NCBI GenBank assembly: GCA_050084515.1
Contig: CM114275.1
Location: 13,082,001-13,146,000, forward strand
DNA from: Blasia pusilla
Lineage: Eukaryota > Marchantiophyta > Marchantiopsida > Blasiales
Direction: 5' to 3'
Length of the DNA: 64,000 nucleotides
Shown: piece after piece, positions 46,594-56,425 of the stretch
Position numbering within the stretch: position 1 is the stretch's first letter
Layout of the letters: each line of letters begins with the position of its first letter
Translations under genes and position numbers: made by a program
Notes under the pieces: generated by a model
What the model was told of the DNA's origin: nothing
What the model saw: the letters and a program-made list of their open reading frames with translations, nothing else
Database searches by the model: none

Positions 46594-48720
46594 ATGAGGG
46601 CCATCACGGCATCCTTTTGGGATTTTGAGGCGAGGTAGTGGACCTGAGAGTAGCTTTGGAGGGTTTACCCGGACTGGCGCAAGGTTTCGAGGGTCTCCAC
46701 GTGAGAGACCACCTCAATCTCCTTCTGTGTTGTCTGCAAACAAGGGGGAGCGTATAGAGGAGTGTGTTAGTGATCCACCGTACACATTGAGTGGTCCTAC
46801 CAATTGGGCGTACGAGATGGACAACCGGGGTAGAGGACCGCGTAGGTTTTCAGGTGCTGTAGGCACTCTAGAGCTACACGACTTCATTGTGGAGTTTAGG
46901 GGTTTGTGTGACTCACACCGGGCTAGGAACTCTAGAGAGTTTGACCCATTTACAACATGAAACCGTATGTTCCAACATTTAGAGGGGGCACCCATGGACG
47001 ATTACCATGAGTTCTCCAACACATATGTCGAGGAGATTGAGGCATGGCGACTCTACTATGACCCACACTATGTGTCATGAACGAAGTTGTTCCCACATGA
47101 GGAGGAGGAGTCAAGAGAGGCTACTTCCTCTTCAACTAGTGATGTTTTAGGAGGGGTCACTCGCACTAGAGTAGTTGCACCATCTAGTCAGGTTCGTCCC
47201 AGGTTCAACCCCGTGGTTGAGTTCTTCGCTGAGTTGAGGGCGAGCTACCAGGGGTACGGACGGAGAAGTTGTGGATCATCCACGACTTGTAGAGGCATCC
47301 ATGTGAGAGTTTGCATGAGGCTTACACTCGCTTGCGCCGGTTGATCAATGTCACTCAGGGGGTGACAGAGGCTCGGACTATCCAGTCATGGTACGCGATG
47401 CTGGACGGGACCCTACGGACACGGGTGCGGGAGGGGGTGCTTCTTATGAACACCTCCCCTACGTTGAGAGATGTTTTTAGGACTGCCAAGAATATTGAGC
47501 GCAACATGGCAGAGGAGAACGCAACCACCATGGGTTCTGGGCAAGAGTAGTCACGATTGTGTCCACCACCTATGGAGCAACGTGGACTCCGAGATAGATC
47601 GAGTATGGCACCACGAGCTCAGGGAAGATATCGGGAGGCCATGCCATAGAGACCTACGCCTTCATATGTGGCTCAGCAGCAGTCGCCTATGATTACTTGT
47701 TGGTCAGGTGGTGGAGCCCATCATCAGTGTGATTGCACACGTCAGGGTCATGGACGTGTGCCTCAGCATGGAGGAGGAGATGGTGCTGCACCAGGAGGTT
47801 ATCAGTGTGACTATTGTCAAAGGTATGGTCATACACGTGCCAGGTGTTTCAGTTCACATCCTAACTTATGTCCGGACGGAGGGCCAGAGAGGGCACTAGA
47901 GCGAGCAGCCGGTCCGGGTGGACCTAGACATCATGCACCAAGTGGTCCCGTTGGGGGACGAGGAGCTGGAGTTTTCGGACAGGGTGGTGGAGCTGCCCGT
48001 GAAGGAGGTACAGTCCCACCACCTAGACACGTCGAGGGAGACGTCAGGCATGAGGCTAGGATGGCTGCTCAGATACATAAGCTACATGAGCAGATTTCCA
48101 CTATGGCATTGAGATTACGGAATGCCAAATCCATGGCATTGACATCATATGGAGATTCTAGAGATATGGAGGATCCTGGTTGGATGTGCGAGGTCGCCCA
48201 GATGGAGGCCGCCACAAAGTTGGATCCACAGCTAGGGAAAACTAGGAAATATACTAGGCTTTCTCACGCTTTCACGTTGTCCGAGGCGATAAGGACCCCA
48301 TCGATGGGTCCTGATCAGAATTCCTGGAGAGTTGGTAATGTTGTTGGTGTGCAGGCACGGAGGGCGATGGGAGAAGCGAGTGCAAAGGCTCCTATTGCTG
48401 ATGCTCAGGATGGGCATGTGTTGAGCACGTTGTTGGGGGCGGCCACCATTGTGCATCGCGCTCCTTTATTTTTTGCTTCCGATGTTATGTCGTTGGGAGG
48501 TACGCCCACCAAGGTTTTTTGGCTGGCCGCTACGCTATGTGAGCATGGAGTTGGAGTTCCTGCATCATGTTTAGAGGTGATTGTAGAGGAGGTGATGGAC
48601 CTGCCCTTGGAGCGGATGCTCGGACCGTCCACGTCAGATTCATGGCAGGCTGGGGTTGCTAGGATGGCAGAGATGCCCGCTAGACCCGCGATCGAGCGTG
48701 CCATGGTTTCTCCTGATGGA
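46594..48720 (+). pseudogene. DMP-2 gag and start of protease region
   Basis: The start ATG at 46594 (MRAITASFWDFEAR) matches DMP-1 gag; a frame break follows near 46634. Capsid blocks match DMP-1 (FFAELRASYQG, EAYTRLRRLINVTQGVTE, WYAMLDGTLRTRVREG). TGA at 46958-46960 replaces the conserved tryptophan after FTT. The 364-residue frame 47668-48762 holds the second zinc knuckle (CDYCQRYGHTRARC) and a Gly/Pro-rich linker. It continues through MALRLRNAKSMALTSYG, PGWMCEVAQMEA and LEVIVEEVMDLPLERM to PARPAIERAMV. Sequence then switches to RT, so the protease active site is lost. Gag alone could once have been packaged in trans. Confidence 0.85.
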
Positions 48721-49535
48721 AGCATTGTTTGTACCAATGGCGGTTCTTACCATTCGCGTTAAAGAACGCCCGGCTGAGTTTCAGAGGTCATGGATAGGAT
48801 CTTGGAAGGCTGGATTTTGCTAGGTATTATATTGATGACATCGTAGTCTTTAGCGCCGCGGTTGAGGAGCATGAGCGACATCTAGAGGAGGTGTTTCGAC
48901 AATTGCAGTTACATGGGCTGAAGCTACATCCACGCAAATGCAAGTTCTTCTACAACCAGATTGAATACTTGGGTCATACAATATACCCTAGGGGCCTTGG
49001 TGTGCAAGAGATGAAGGTAGAGGCTATTTCACGCATTCCATGCCCTAAAGATGTGAGTTGAGTTCGTGCATTCATGGGATTGGTGAACTTCTATCGAAGA
49101 TACGTTAAGGGTTTCAATTCAATTGCGAAGCCGCTAACCTTGATGACCAAGGTGGATCAGGAGTGGCACTGGGGGGGATGAGTAAGAGAGAGCATTTCAT
49201 ATGCTCAAGGACACATTGACGTCCACGCCCATATTGAGGAGACCGATCAGGGGGCGTCCTTTCCAGTTGCATACCGATTGGAGCATGTTGGGGCTTGGAG
49301 CCATGCTCACCCAGCATGACGATGATGGTAGAGAGTTCATGGTGGCTTATGCTAGTCGCTTGAACAACAATGGAGAGGCAAAGTATAGCTCGTATGAGGG
49401 TGAGTGCTTGGCTGCAGTGTGGGCTGTCGCACATTTCAGATGTTATCTATTCGAAATCCCTTTACCATCATTACTAATTATCAGCCACTTAAGTGGTTGA
49501 TAGAGTCCAACAAGCTTATAGGGAAGCTTGCGAGG
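48721..49535 (+). pseudogene. DMP-2 reverse transcriptase C-terminal part and RNase H
   Basis: Begins mid-palm just after the deletion join (WRFLPFALKNA in the RT frame). The catalytic box YYIDDIVVF is intact at 48825-48839, the only copy in the window where it is. GLKLHPRKCKFFYNQIEYLG follows. A TGA at 49059-49061 replaces CGA of DVSRIRAF. RNase H features at 49201-49500 include FQLHTDWSMLGLGAMLTQHD and YSSYEGECLAAVWAVAHFRC. The RT N-terminal fingers are missing, so the enzyme would be inactive even without stops. Confidence 0.85.
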
Positions 49536-51119
49536 TGGGCTCTTTTGTTGTAGGAGTATGACTTCCAAGTGGTGCATAGACCTGGGATGCTCAACAAGGA
49601 TGTAGATGGTTTGAGTCGTAACCCATGCCCGAGTCAGCGAGATGCAATTGGAGCTCGTTGGCATGGTGAGAGTGATGAGGAGTTGGTGCCAAGATGACAT
49701 GCGTTAGCCTATTTGGGCTTGTTGGCTATGGAGAGCCAGATTGCTGAGACTTCGATGGCGAGGTCTGATGGAGAGTCCTTAGATCTAGAGACCGGTGAGG
49801 AAACGATAGGTGGCCAAGATATTCAGGACGATGGAGTGGTCTTGGAGTATCTGCGTACTCGCAGCATCGCGAGCACTATGGGTGCTAGAGAGCGGGATCG
49901 GATCCTACAACGAGCGAGAAGGTTCCGGTGGGAGGGGACACATGTGTTGGGAGTGTGGGAGGATGGTAGAGTGCGTGTAGTGCCTCATCCTTTGCAGAGA
50001 GCACATTTGGTGCATCATGCCCATGAGGAGTTGGGTCATTTTGGAGTGAAGCGGACGTACAACTTGCTCCACATTCAGTATTGGTGGCAAGGCATGCAGA
50101 TTGACGTTCAATAGTTTGTTGCCAGATGCATGGTGTGTGATCGAGTCTGAGCATCGCTCAATGCTCCGACTCCACAGTTGCATCCACTTTTGATCATGGT
50201 TTAGGTTATAGATGGAGTTTGGATTTTGCAAGACCTTTGCCTTTGACGGAGCGCCATAGTCGTTACGTGTTGGTGATGGTCGAGCACTTCTCGAAGTGGA
50301 TAGAGTTGGTTGCATTGCCAAACAAAGCGAGTGAGGGAGTAGCGTATGCCTTCCTAGATTGAGTGCTGAGTCATTAGGGCACACTAGGTAAGGTGTTGAC
50401 AGACCATGGAAGAGAGTTCCGCGGGGAGTTTCAGGCCTTGTGTGATCGGGCACCGATCGACCACCGCACTACTTCGCGAGATCATCCTTCAGGCGGATGG
50501 ACTACTGGTGTGGGTTGTGGAGACATTGAAGAGAGGATTACGCAAGTATGGCTTGCAGAGAGGTCACCTAGGAGATTGGGACCTTCAAATACCGTGGTTA
50601 GCGATGGGATACAGATTCAATAGGCAGACATCCTTAGCGTCTTTCTCACCGTACTTGTTGCTTTATGGCCAAGAGCGAGATTTACCTACGGCCATTCGTC
50701 GAGATACTGGTGAGGTGTTGAACCTTGATGACCCTGATGAATGGATGCAAGCATGTTCTTAGAGTGCTGAGTTGTTTTGGAGAGTGATGCCCATGGCGTT
50801 TGAGAACTTGGTGATTACACAATATCGGGATACGTTGAGGTATGCGACTATTCGGGGAGGTGGTTATCAACCTACTATCCTGAGGTTTCATCAAGGAGAC
50901 TATGTCTACTTGCAGTAGACGGCACCCACAATGTTGGATGTGACTGCAGGGCGCACCATCTTGAGAGTGCATGAGGTTTTGCCATCCAGTGTTCTCTTAT
51001 TGGAGGGACGCGATGGTATAGTTTGGAAGGACCACGTGCGTAATTATGCGCCATGTCATCTTCCGAACATTAACGATAAAGTTGATCCAAGCTTAGCAAT
51101 ATTTCTTGCAGGCTTGCGG
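49536..51119 (+). pseudogene. DMP-2 integrase
   Basis: H2C2 module at about 50000-50150 (HHAHEELGHFGVKRTYNLL...CMVCDRV) and a DDE core with WSLDFARP and VLTDHGREF. The position of the catalytic glutamate reads LLVWVVE instead of LAERVVE, and DMP-3 also has valine here. Stops are at 49551 (CAG to TAG in LLQEY), 50112 (QQFV), 50148 (CGA to TGA in RVRAS), 50360 (DRVLS), 50761 (CSQ) and 50916 (LQQT). Most are single C-to-T changes at CG or CAG. The tail (GRTILRVHEVLPSSVLLLEG) leads into the PHD without a break. Confidence 0.85.
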
Positions 51120-51260
51120 TGCATGCTGTGTGGTTTCGCCCATGGTGCAGCCACTATGCTAGACTGTGATGGATGTTCGAGAGGATGGCATATGGCATGT
51201 TTGACGCCACCTCTCACTAGGGTTCCTTAGGGACGATGGATGTGTCCCAGATGTACATAG
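51120..51260 (+). pseudogene. DMP-2 PHD finger with internal TAG
   Basis: All zinc ligands are visible: CMLC, 11 residues, CDGC, SRGW, H, MA, C, 14 positions, CPRC, giving C4HC3 as in PHD fingers that read H3 tails. A TAG at 51228-51230 replaces the glutamine of VPQGRW. The natural stop TAG is at 51258-51260, right after PRCT. It is directly fused to the integrase tail. Confidence 0.9.
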
Positions 51261-51440
51261 AGTAGATAGTTCTACATTCCGACTTGTGTCTATGACATGA
51301 ATGACAAGAAGGCGACTAACGATGGGGCCACATGAGCACCCGGCCTTCTTGCTCTCAGCGTCCGAGAGATGTATGTCATGGTAGGTAGGGATAGATGGCT
51401 ATCTGGAGTTAGAGGGACCTAACCACCAGCTAGGAGGGCG
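51261..51440 (+). other. DMP-2 3' untranslated part
   Basis: Non-coding, shared with DMP-1 (25275-25500), DMP-3 and DMP-5 (phrases CCGAGAGATGTATGTCATGG and TAGATGGCTATCTGGAGTTA). No clear polypurine tract immediately before 51571. Confidence 0.6.
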
Positions 51441-52219
51441 ATTGGAGATATTTTGGTACTTCTTGTCTCATTGTTTGGATGCCATGAGTAAGCATGGGAT
51501 TGTGCGTGTTTGTGTGTGTGTTCGGTGACAGCGATATATATTGTGGAGCGATGTGTATACGCACGACAATTGTCATATCTTTTAGGATAGATCGGTGAGA
51601 TCTAGTAAAGGGCCTTTGTGAGTAGTGGAGGAAATGCTTAGTGGGACGAGGATGACCTACTGAAGCCCCGGGAAACCTGAGAGAGCAAGTTTTCCTTTGG
51701 TTTCAGCTCATTTGGAGCCATATTGAGAAACTTACTATTTTAGGTAAGTACCATTTTGACTATATGATCGACTTTGTATTTTTGGTAAGTGGCCCTTGAC
51801 CTCCTACATCAGGTCAAGAGCTAAAGAGGTGACTTGGGAGCATAGGTTACCATGGAGAGAGTTTGGGAGAAGGGAGGGGTATACCTCAAGGAGAGAGAGA
51901 GGTTGAGAGCTCATTCTCTCTTTGTTGAACATCTTGGCATGAGGCGGCGGAGCTATGGTCTTGCTTGCCTTGTGTGTGTAACCCAAGCCTCTCATTAAGA
52001 GAGTGGGTTTGGTTTGACATTGAGAGAGACATGTGAGAGTGCACACATGTGAGAACTATGGTGTTGTGAGAGAGATTGGATCTTATTTTATTGGAGATAT
52101 TTTGGTACTTCTTGTCTTCTTGTTTGGATGCCATGAGTTAGCATGGGATCGTGCGTGTTTGTGTGTGTGTGTTCGGTGACAGCGACGTATGTTGTGTAGC
52201 GATGTGTATGTGCACGACA
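51441..52219 (+). repeat. DMP-2 3' terminal units (B-A-B arrangement)
   Basis: A ~130-bp unit ending GCACGACAAT (51441-51570) is followed by the TGTCATATC unit (51571-52090). A second copy of the ~130-bp unit comes last, ending GCACGACA at 52219. The middle plus last units could be a shortened LTR. The first unit is where DMP-1 ends. Confidence 0.7.
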
Positions 52220-52905
52220 CACGCTAAGGATGCCTGCAATTGAATCTGTATCCCATTGCCAACCACAGCAACTGAAGGTCCCAATCTCCTAGGTGACCTC
52301 TCTGCAAGCCATACTTGCGTAATCCTCTCTTCAACGTCTCCAAAACCCTCACCGCTAGTCCATCCGCCTCAAAATGATCTGGCAAAGTGGTGTTGTGGTC
52401 GATCAATGTTTGATCACACAAGGCTTGAAACTCCCCGTAAAACTATGTTCCTTGGTCTGTCAACACTTCAGCTGATGTGCCGTAATCACTCAGCACTTGA
52501 TCTAGGAAGGCATACGCTTCTCCCTCACTCGCTTTATCTGGCAATGCAACCAACTCTATCCACTTCGAGAAGTGTTCGACCATCACCAACACATAACGAC
52601 TATGGCGCTCCATCAAAGGCAAAGGACTTGCAAAATCCAAACTCCATCTATAACCTAAACACATGATCGGAAGTGGATGCAAGTGTGGAGTCAGAGCATT
52701 GAACAATGCTCGGACTCGATCACACACCATGCATCTGGCAACACTATTGAACGTCAGTCTGTATGCCTTGCCACCAATATTGAATGTGGAGCAAGCTGTA
52801 CGTCCGCTTTACTCCAAAATGACCCAACTCCTCGTAGGCATGACGCACCAAACATGCTCTCTGCAAAGGATGAGGCACTACACGCACTCTACCATCCTCC
52901 CACAA
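52220..52905 (-). pseudogene. DMP-3 integrase core
   Basis: Resumes the DMP-3 frame to the right of DMP-2. The 95-residue frame 52443-52730 includes MVCDRVRALFNALTPHLHP, WSLDFASPLPL and VLTDQGT. The next piece, 52224-52421, gives CDQTLIDHNTTLPDH and DGLAVRVLETLKRGLRKYG, in which the catalytic glutamate is valine. The H2C2 histidines lie at about 52790-52850. It is cut by the LINE-2 copy at 52906. Confidence 0.82.
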
Positions 52906-54362
52906 ATTGTAATAATATATGGAGAAAATAGGATGGGAAACCCATCACGATACAAATGAGGGGGCATAGAGAGCCAAAAAAAACCTGAAGGGGCCAAAAT
53001 TGGCCCCGAGGAGAAAGAAGGGGGCCTTCCCCCCTAACGTCCAAAATCACCAATAGCAAAGACAATATTAGCAACACCTAGAGAACTATGACTACTACTA
53101 AGTGGGCCTCTAGCATTGGCGTCTCCAACCACCTAAGCCGCCGCAAAAGCCCATTTGCCTAGGCACGCTACAAAACTATCGAGATCCATTGCCTACAACA
53201 AAGTATCATAGTGACTAAGGACAACCCATTTCTCGACTGGAGATGATGGGCGCAATCAGTAAGGAACGAGTCAAACCTCTCCCCCGTAGTCACGTACATC
53301 TCAATGGCTAGGGGGATAAATCGATGTCCGTCATGAAGTCGACTATAAATGTGGGTCTTCTTGACCGCTGCCGCCGCCGCTCTTTGTAGCAATCTCCCTT
53401 GTGCCACCACTTAAGCTCGCACCGCCTTCCGCGTAGGATCCGTCACTACAACATCTGCTACCACCACCTCAGACTCCCTCATCATATAGAGATCAGCACG
53501 GATAAGGGAATCCCGCATGGAGTAGTGCCTCTCTCTCTGTACGTGGAATCCACTCTCCCAAGCAATGGAGAACATAATATCCCGCACTGCATCGTGAGTG
53601 GCTATCCTCTCACCCCCAACTGGACACCGTGCCAAATGTACACCAAGTGGATCCAGACTCAGGCAACATTCGCAATATGTCGAACCAACCACCGTTGGTT
53701 GGGGTAGGCCTTGTGGGAACCGCATCGCTATAGTGTAGGTAAGTGGTGTGATGTAGAAAGCCGGGATGAGGGGACAAGCTCCCACCCATGAGCCTGCCCC
53801 CTTTTTGGAGCAAGAGCAAATACGGGCCCAAACCTCCATGGGGATATTCTCGTCCAACATAGTAGCTCTAAACAAGGCATGAAAGTGGGCTTCCATCAAA
53901 GAAGATTGGAGCCCAGACTGTCCGGAGGTAACTGGGGAAGAGAAAGCAGGAAGAACTGCTCTAGCCTCAACAAGAAGGGAGTCTCTACAAGCTGTGAGTG
54001 AAGATTGAAGTGGGAAAAGACCATCCTCAACCTGGGAAACGTACTGTAAAAGCAGCGGTCTATCCCTAACCAAAAATCGGGAGTAAAGGAGGGGTGCTAC
54101 AGTGGCCCAACTCCCTAAAAAAGCTGAAGAAGCCACTAACTCAGTCGTTGTGAGACCTACTCCACCAAAGGCAATCGGCCAAGAAGCCTGTCTACGAGCT
54201 AACTCACCCGCGGGGCACTCTAATGAGCCGAGTCCTAGAAGATCCCCAAACGCCTGCATAATCTTTCTATCAAAGGATCCATACAAGGAAGAAATATGGC
54301 TAGACTCCCACACGGTTCTACACAGATAACCAGGTCTACGAGCAAAACATGACAAGAGGATT
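52906..54362 (-). mobile_element. LINE-2 copy B, 5'-truncated, inserted in DMP-3
   Basis: The 333-residue frame 53411-54412 (its first residues come from DMP-3 RNase H) covers the RT thumb and C-terminal region. It contains SLYGSFDRKIMQAFGDLLG, WPIAFGGVGLTTTELVASSA and a zinc-like CECCLSLDPLGVHLARCPVGG. RIATHDAVRDIMFSIAWESG follows, then a restriction-endonuclease-like D-x-V-V-T-D stretch (VADVVVTDPTRKAVRA), a TAA, and HIYSRLHDGHRFIPLAIEMY. The 3' UTR matches copy A. About 480 bp of DMP-3 is missing at the site and no target duplication is evident. Confidence 0.75.
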
Positions 54363-55630
54363 CCAATAGATAACATCTGAAATGTGCGACAGCCCACACT
54401 GCAGCCAAGCACTCATCCTCATACGAGCTATACTTTGCCCCTAGAGGGTCGTTCGAGCAACTAGCGTAAGCCACCACGAAATCTCTACCATCATCTTAAT
54501 GCTAGGTGAGCATGGCTCCAAGCCCCAACATGCTCCAATCGGTATGCAATTGGAAAAGACGCCCCCTGATCAATCTCCTCAATATGGGCGGGGATGTCTA
54601 TATGTCCTTGAGCGTTTGAAATGCTCTCTCTTGCTCATCCCCCCACTGCCACTCTTGATCCACCTTGGTGAGCAAGGTGAGCGGCTTGGCAATCGATCTA
54701 AAACCCTTGACGTACCATCGATAGAAGTTCGCCAATCCCGTGAATGCATGAACTCCACTCACATCTGTAGAGTGTGTAATGCGTGAAATAGCCTCTACCT
54801 TTATTTGCTGCACACCAAGGTCCCTTGGGTATATTGTATGACCCAAGTACTCAATCTGGTTGTAGAAGAACTTCCACTTGCTTGGATGTAGCTTCAACCC
54901 ATATAACTGCAATCGTTGAAACACCTCCTCTAGATGTCGCTCATGCTCCTCAAACGTCGCTCTAAAGACTACAATCTCATCAATATAACATCTAGCAAAA
55001 TATAGACGTGCCAAGATCCTATCCATGACCCTCTAAAACTCAGCCGGGGCATTCTTTAACCCAAATGGTAAGAACCGCCACTGGTGCAAACAATTCTCCC
55101 CGTGAGGATCGATGCTCCAAAATGCCTTCTTCTGCCTGTCCTCCAACTGATAGGCAGTTGATGGTATCCGTCTCACAAATCCAATGAACTGAAGACCTTT
55201 GCATGCCCAATCGCATCAAAGATCTCCTCAAGGATGGGCATGGCATACCTATCGGACTTTGTCTGCCAATTGATAGGTCAATAATCTCCACATATCCGCC
55301 TATCCATCCAGTTGCCATGCACATCCTTCTTGGCAAGCATGACAGTGGCAGATGCATACTCCCCATGCGACATCTCCACTAGTCATGCTCCAACCAAGTC
55401 GTGGCTCCTACTTTGAATCAGAGCCCTCTCCATGTCACTGTACTTGTAGGATGGTTGGAAGATCGGCGTGTTGCTCGACAACTCAACGCGGATCCGTGGA
55501 CCTTCCAATGTACCCAAATCATGCATGCTAAATGCAAAACAACTCTTATAACTCCTAAGAAGTTGGTGTATCCGCGCCGCTCTTTTCTTGTCATCTTTTT
55601 CTGGATCCAACCTCGAATGCATAGGAAGCG
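54363..55630 (-). pseudogene. DMP-3 reverse transcriptase and RNase H start
   Basis: RT N-terminus in the 55383-55622 frame (AARIHQLLRSYKSCFAFSMH, NTPIFQPSYKYSDMERALIQ). The palm follows with VHGNW and FDAIGHAK in broken frames. The 142-residue frame 54598-55026 holds the catalytic box as C-Y-I-D-E-I-V, its second aspartate changed to glutamate, then LKLHPSKWKFFYNQIEYLGH and LANFYRWYVKGFRSIAKPL. RNase H begins at 54363-54540 (YSSYEDECLAAVWAVAHFRC) and is cut by LINE-2. The RT joins MTase sequence directly because the motif IX-X segment is missing. Confidence 0.85.
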
Positions 55631-56425
55631 AGAAAACTCACGAATGTGGGAAAGGCTGCCCGTGGCATGCCAATCCTGTTGATCGACCACAATCAACGGG
55701 AGTCGATCATCGTGCCTCACTGCTTGTGATCGACGGCCCGGATCTAATAGAGAATCCACCAACAAATCGGAGGGGCTTTCCACTCTCGCATATGCCCTCC
55801 GCAACACCTCGTGTGGTACCAAGTTGGTCCACCAAAAATGCGGGCAATGTGCTCATGAAATCACACTTGCCGTATCCAACAAAACTTTTGGGCCAATCCA
55901 TGCGCGTACCTGATGTGCACTCGTCACCATATGAGACCTCGAATCGCCCAAAATTGGTACATTCTCCAGAATGTATGCTAGAGGACAAGACTGATGCTCA
56001 TGCAAGTGTCGCAAAATCCGCATCATATCCCAAAACAACATGGACCGAGAGTCAGCTAATCCGCTATCCCGTCTAGCACTCAACTGGCCCTAACATGGCC
56101 AACGAGCAATGACCAAGTCTATGGTCCCTACCTACTCCAAGTCCTGCATCCCCAACAATGAAATCTCCCTTGGTAGGGAACTCTAGTAACCCTGAATGGA
56201 GAACGCAGACAACAAGTCGGTAAGATGGAGGCGTAATTGTACCATATGGTGAAGTAAAACGCGCCTCGCAACATCATCAATCTCCACATAGAGGTATTGC
56301 TGCACGTGCATTCCAACGTGCAAAACAGCAACTAACCGAGTGCTGATCCCTCCAAATAGATCCAACATCCTAATACCCTCCTCTGGGATGCACCACACAA
56401 TCGAGGTGGTGTCCAAAGGGGTCAT
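55631..56425 (-). pseudogene. DMP-3 cytosine-C5 DNA methyltransferase domain (motifs I-VIII)
   Basis: This copy shows the AdoMet-binding motif I, MLDLFGGIST (56339-56368), followed by a motif II-like YVEIDDVARRV. Motif IV reads DLVIARWPC then TAG at 56090-56092, where DMP-1 has the glutamine of PCQ. Motif VI is YILENVPILG (ENV at 55958-55966). Motif VIII lies in WIGPKVLLDTASV and its continuation (55707-55870), with the HFWWTNLVP stretch near 55830. Order and spacing are those of DNMT3/Dnmt-type catalytic domains. Motifs IX-X are deleted: sequence goes from FSRFLCI to RT. It lies between protease and RT in one orientation. Confidence 0.88.

Larger units (their letters stand above)
44444..52219 (+). 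mobile_element. DMP-2: MTase-less derivative inserted in DMP-3
   Basis: Plus-strand element: terminal unit and leader (44444-46593), gag (46594-48720), a direct join into RT (about 48720), RNase H, integrase, PHD and 3' terminal units (51441-52219). Relative to DMP-3, the distal protease, the whole MTase and the RT N-terminus, about 3 kb, are missing. The flanking host ORF resumes on each side, and ACG is seen at both junctions (44441-44443 and 52221-52223), fitting a short target duplication. Many nonsense codons show it is now inactive. Confidence 0.85.

Noticed and set aside
46714-46995. Minus-strand frame across DMP-2 gag, and matching plus-strand frames at 38243 and 59028
   Set aside because: Antisense shadows of gag; they recur only because gag recurs.
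55040-55366. 108-residue minus frame in DMP-3 and the similar 27931-28242 frame in DMP-1
   Set aside because: Same strand as RT but an alternative frame of it; the RT frame carries the conserved motifs.
55631-56425. MTase as a bacterial restriction-modification enzyme or contamination
   Set aside because: It sits in frame order between protease and RT in three separate plant retroelement copies, with shared decay, and no bacterial neighbours.
55631-56425. MTase as a plant DRM-type enzyme
   Set aside because: DRM enzymes have rearranged motif order (VI-X before I-V). Here I, IV, VI and VIII are in canonical order, and IX-X follow in DMP-1.
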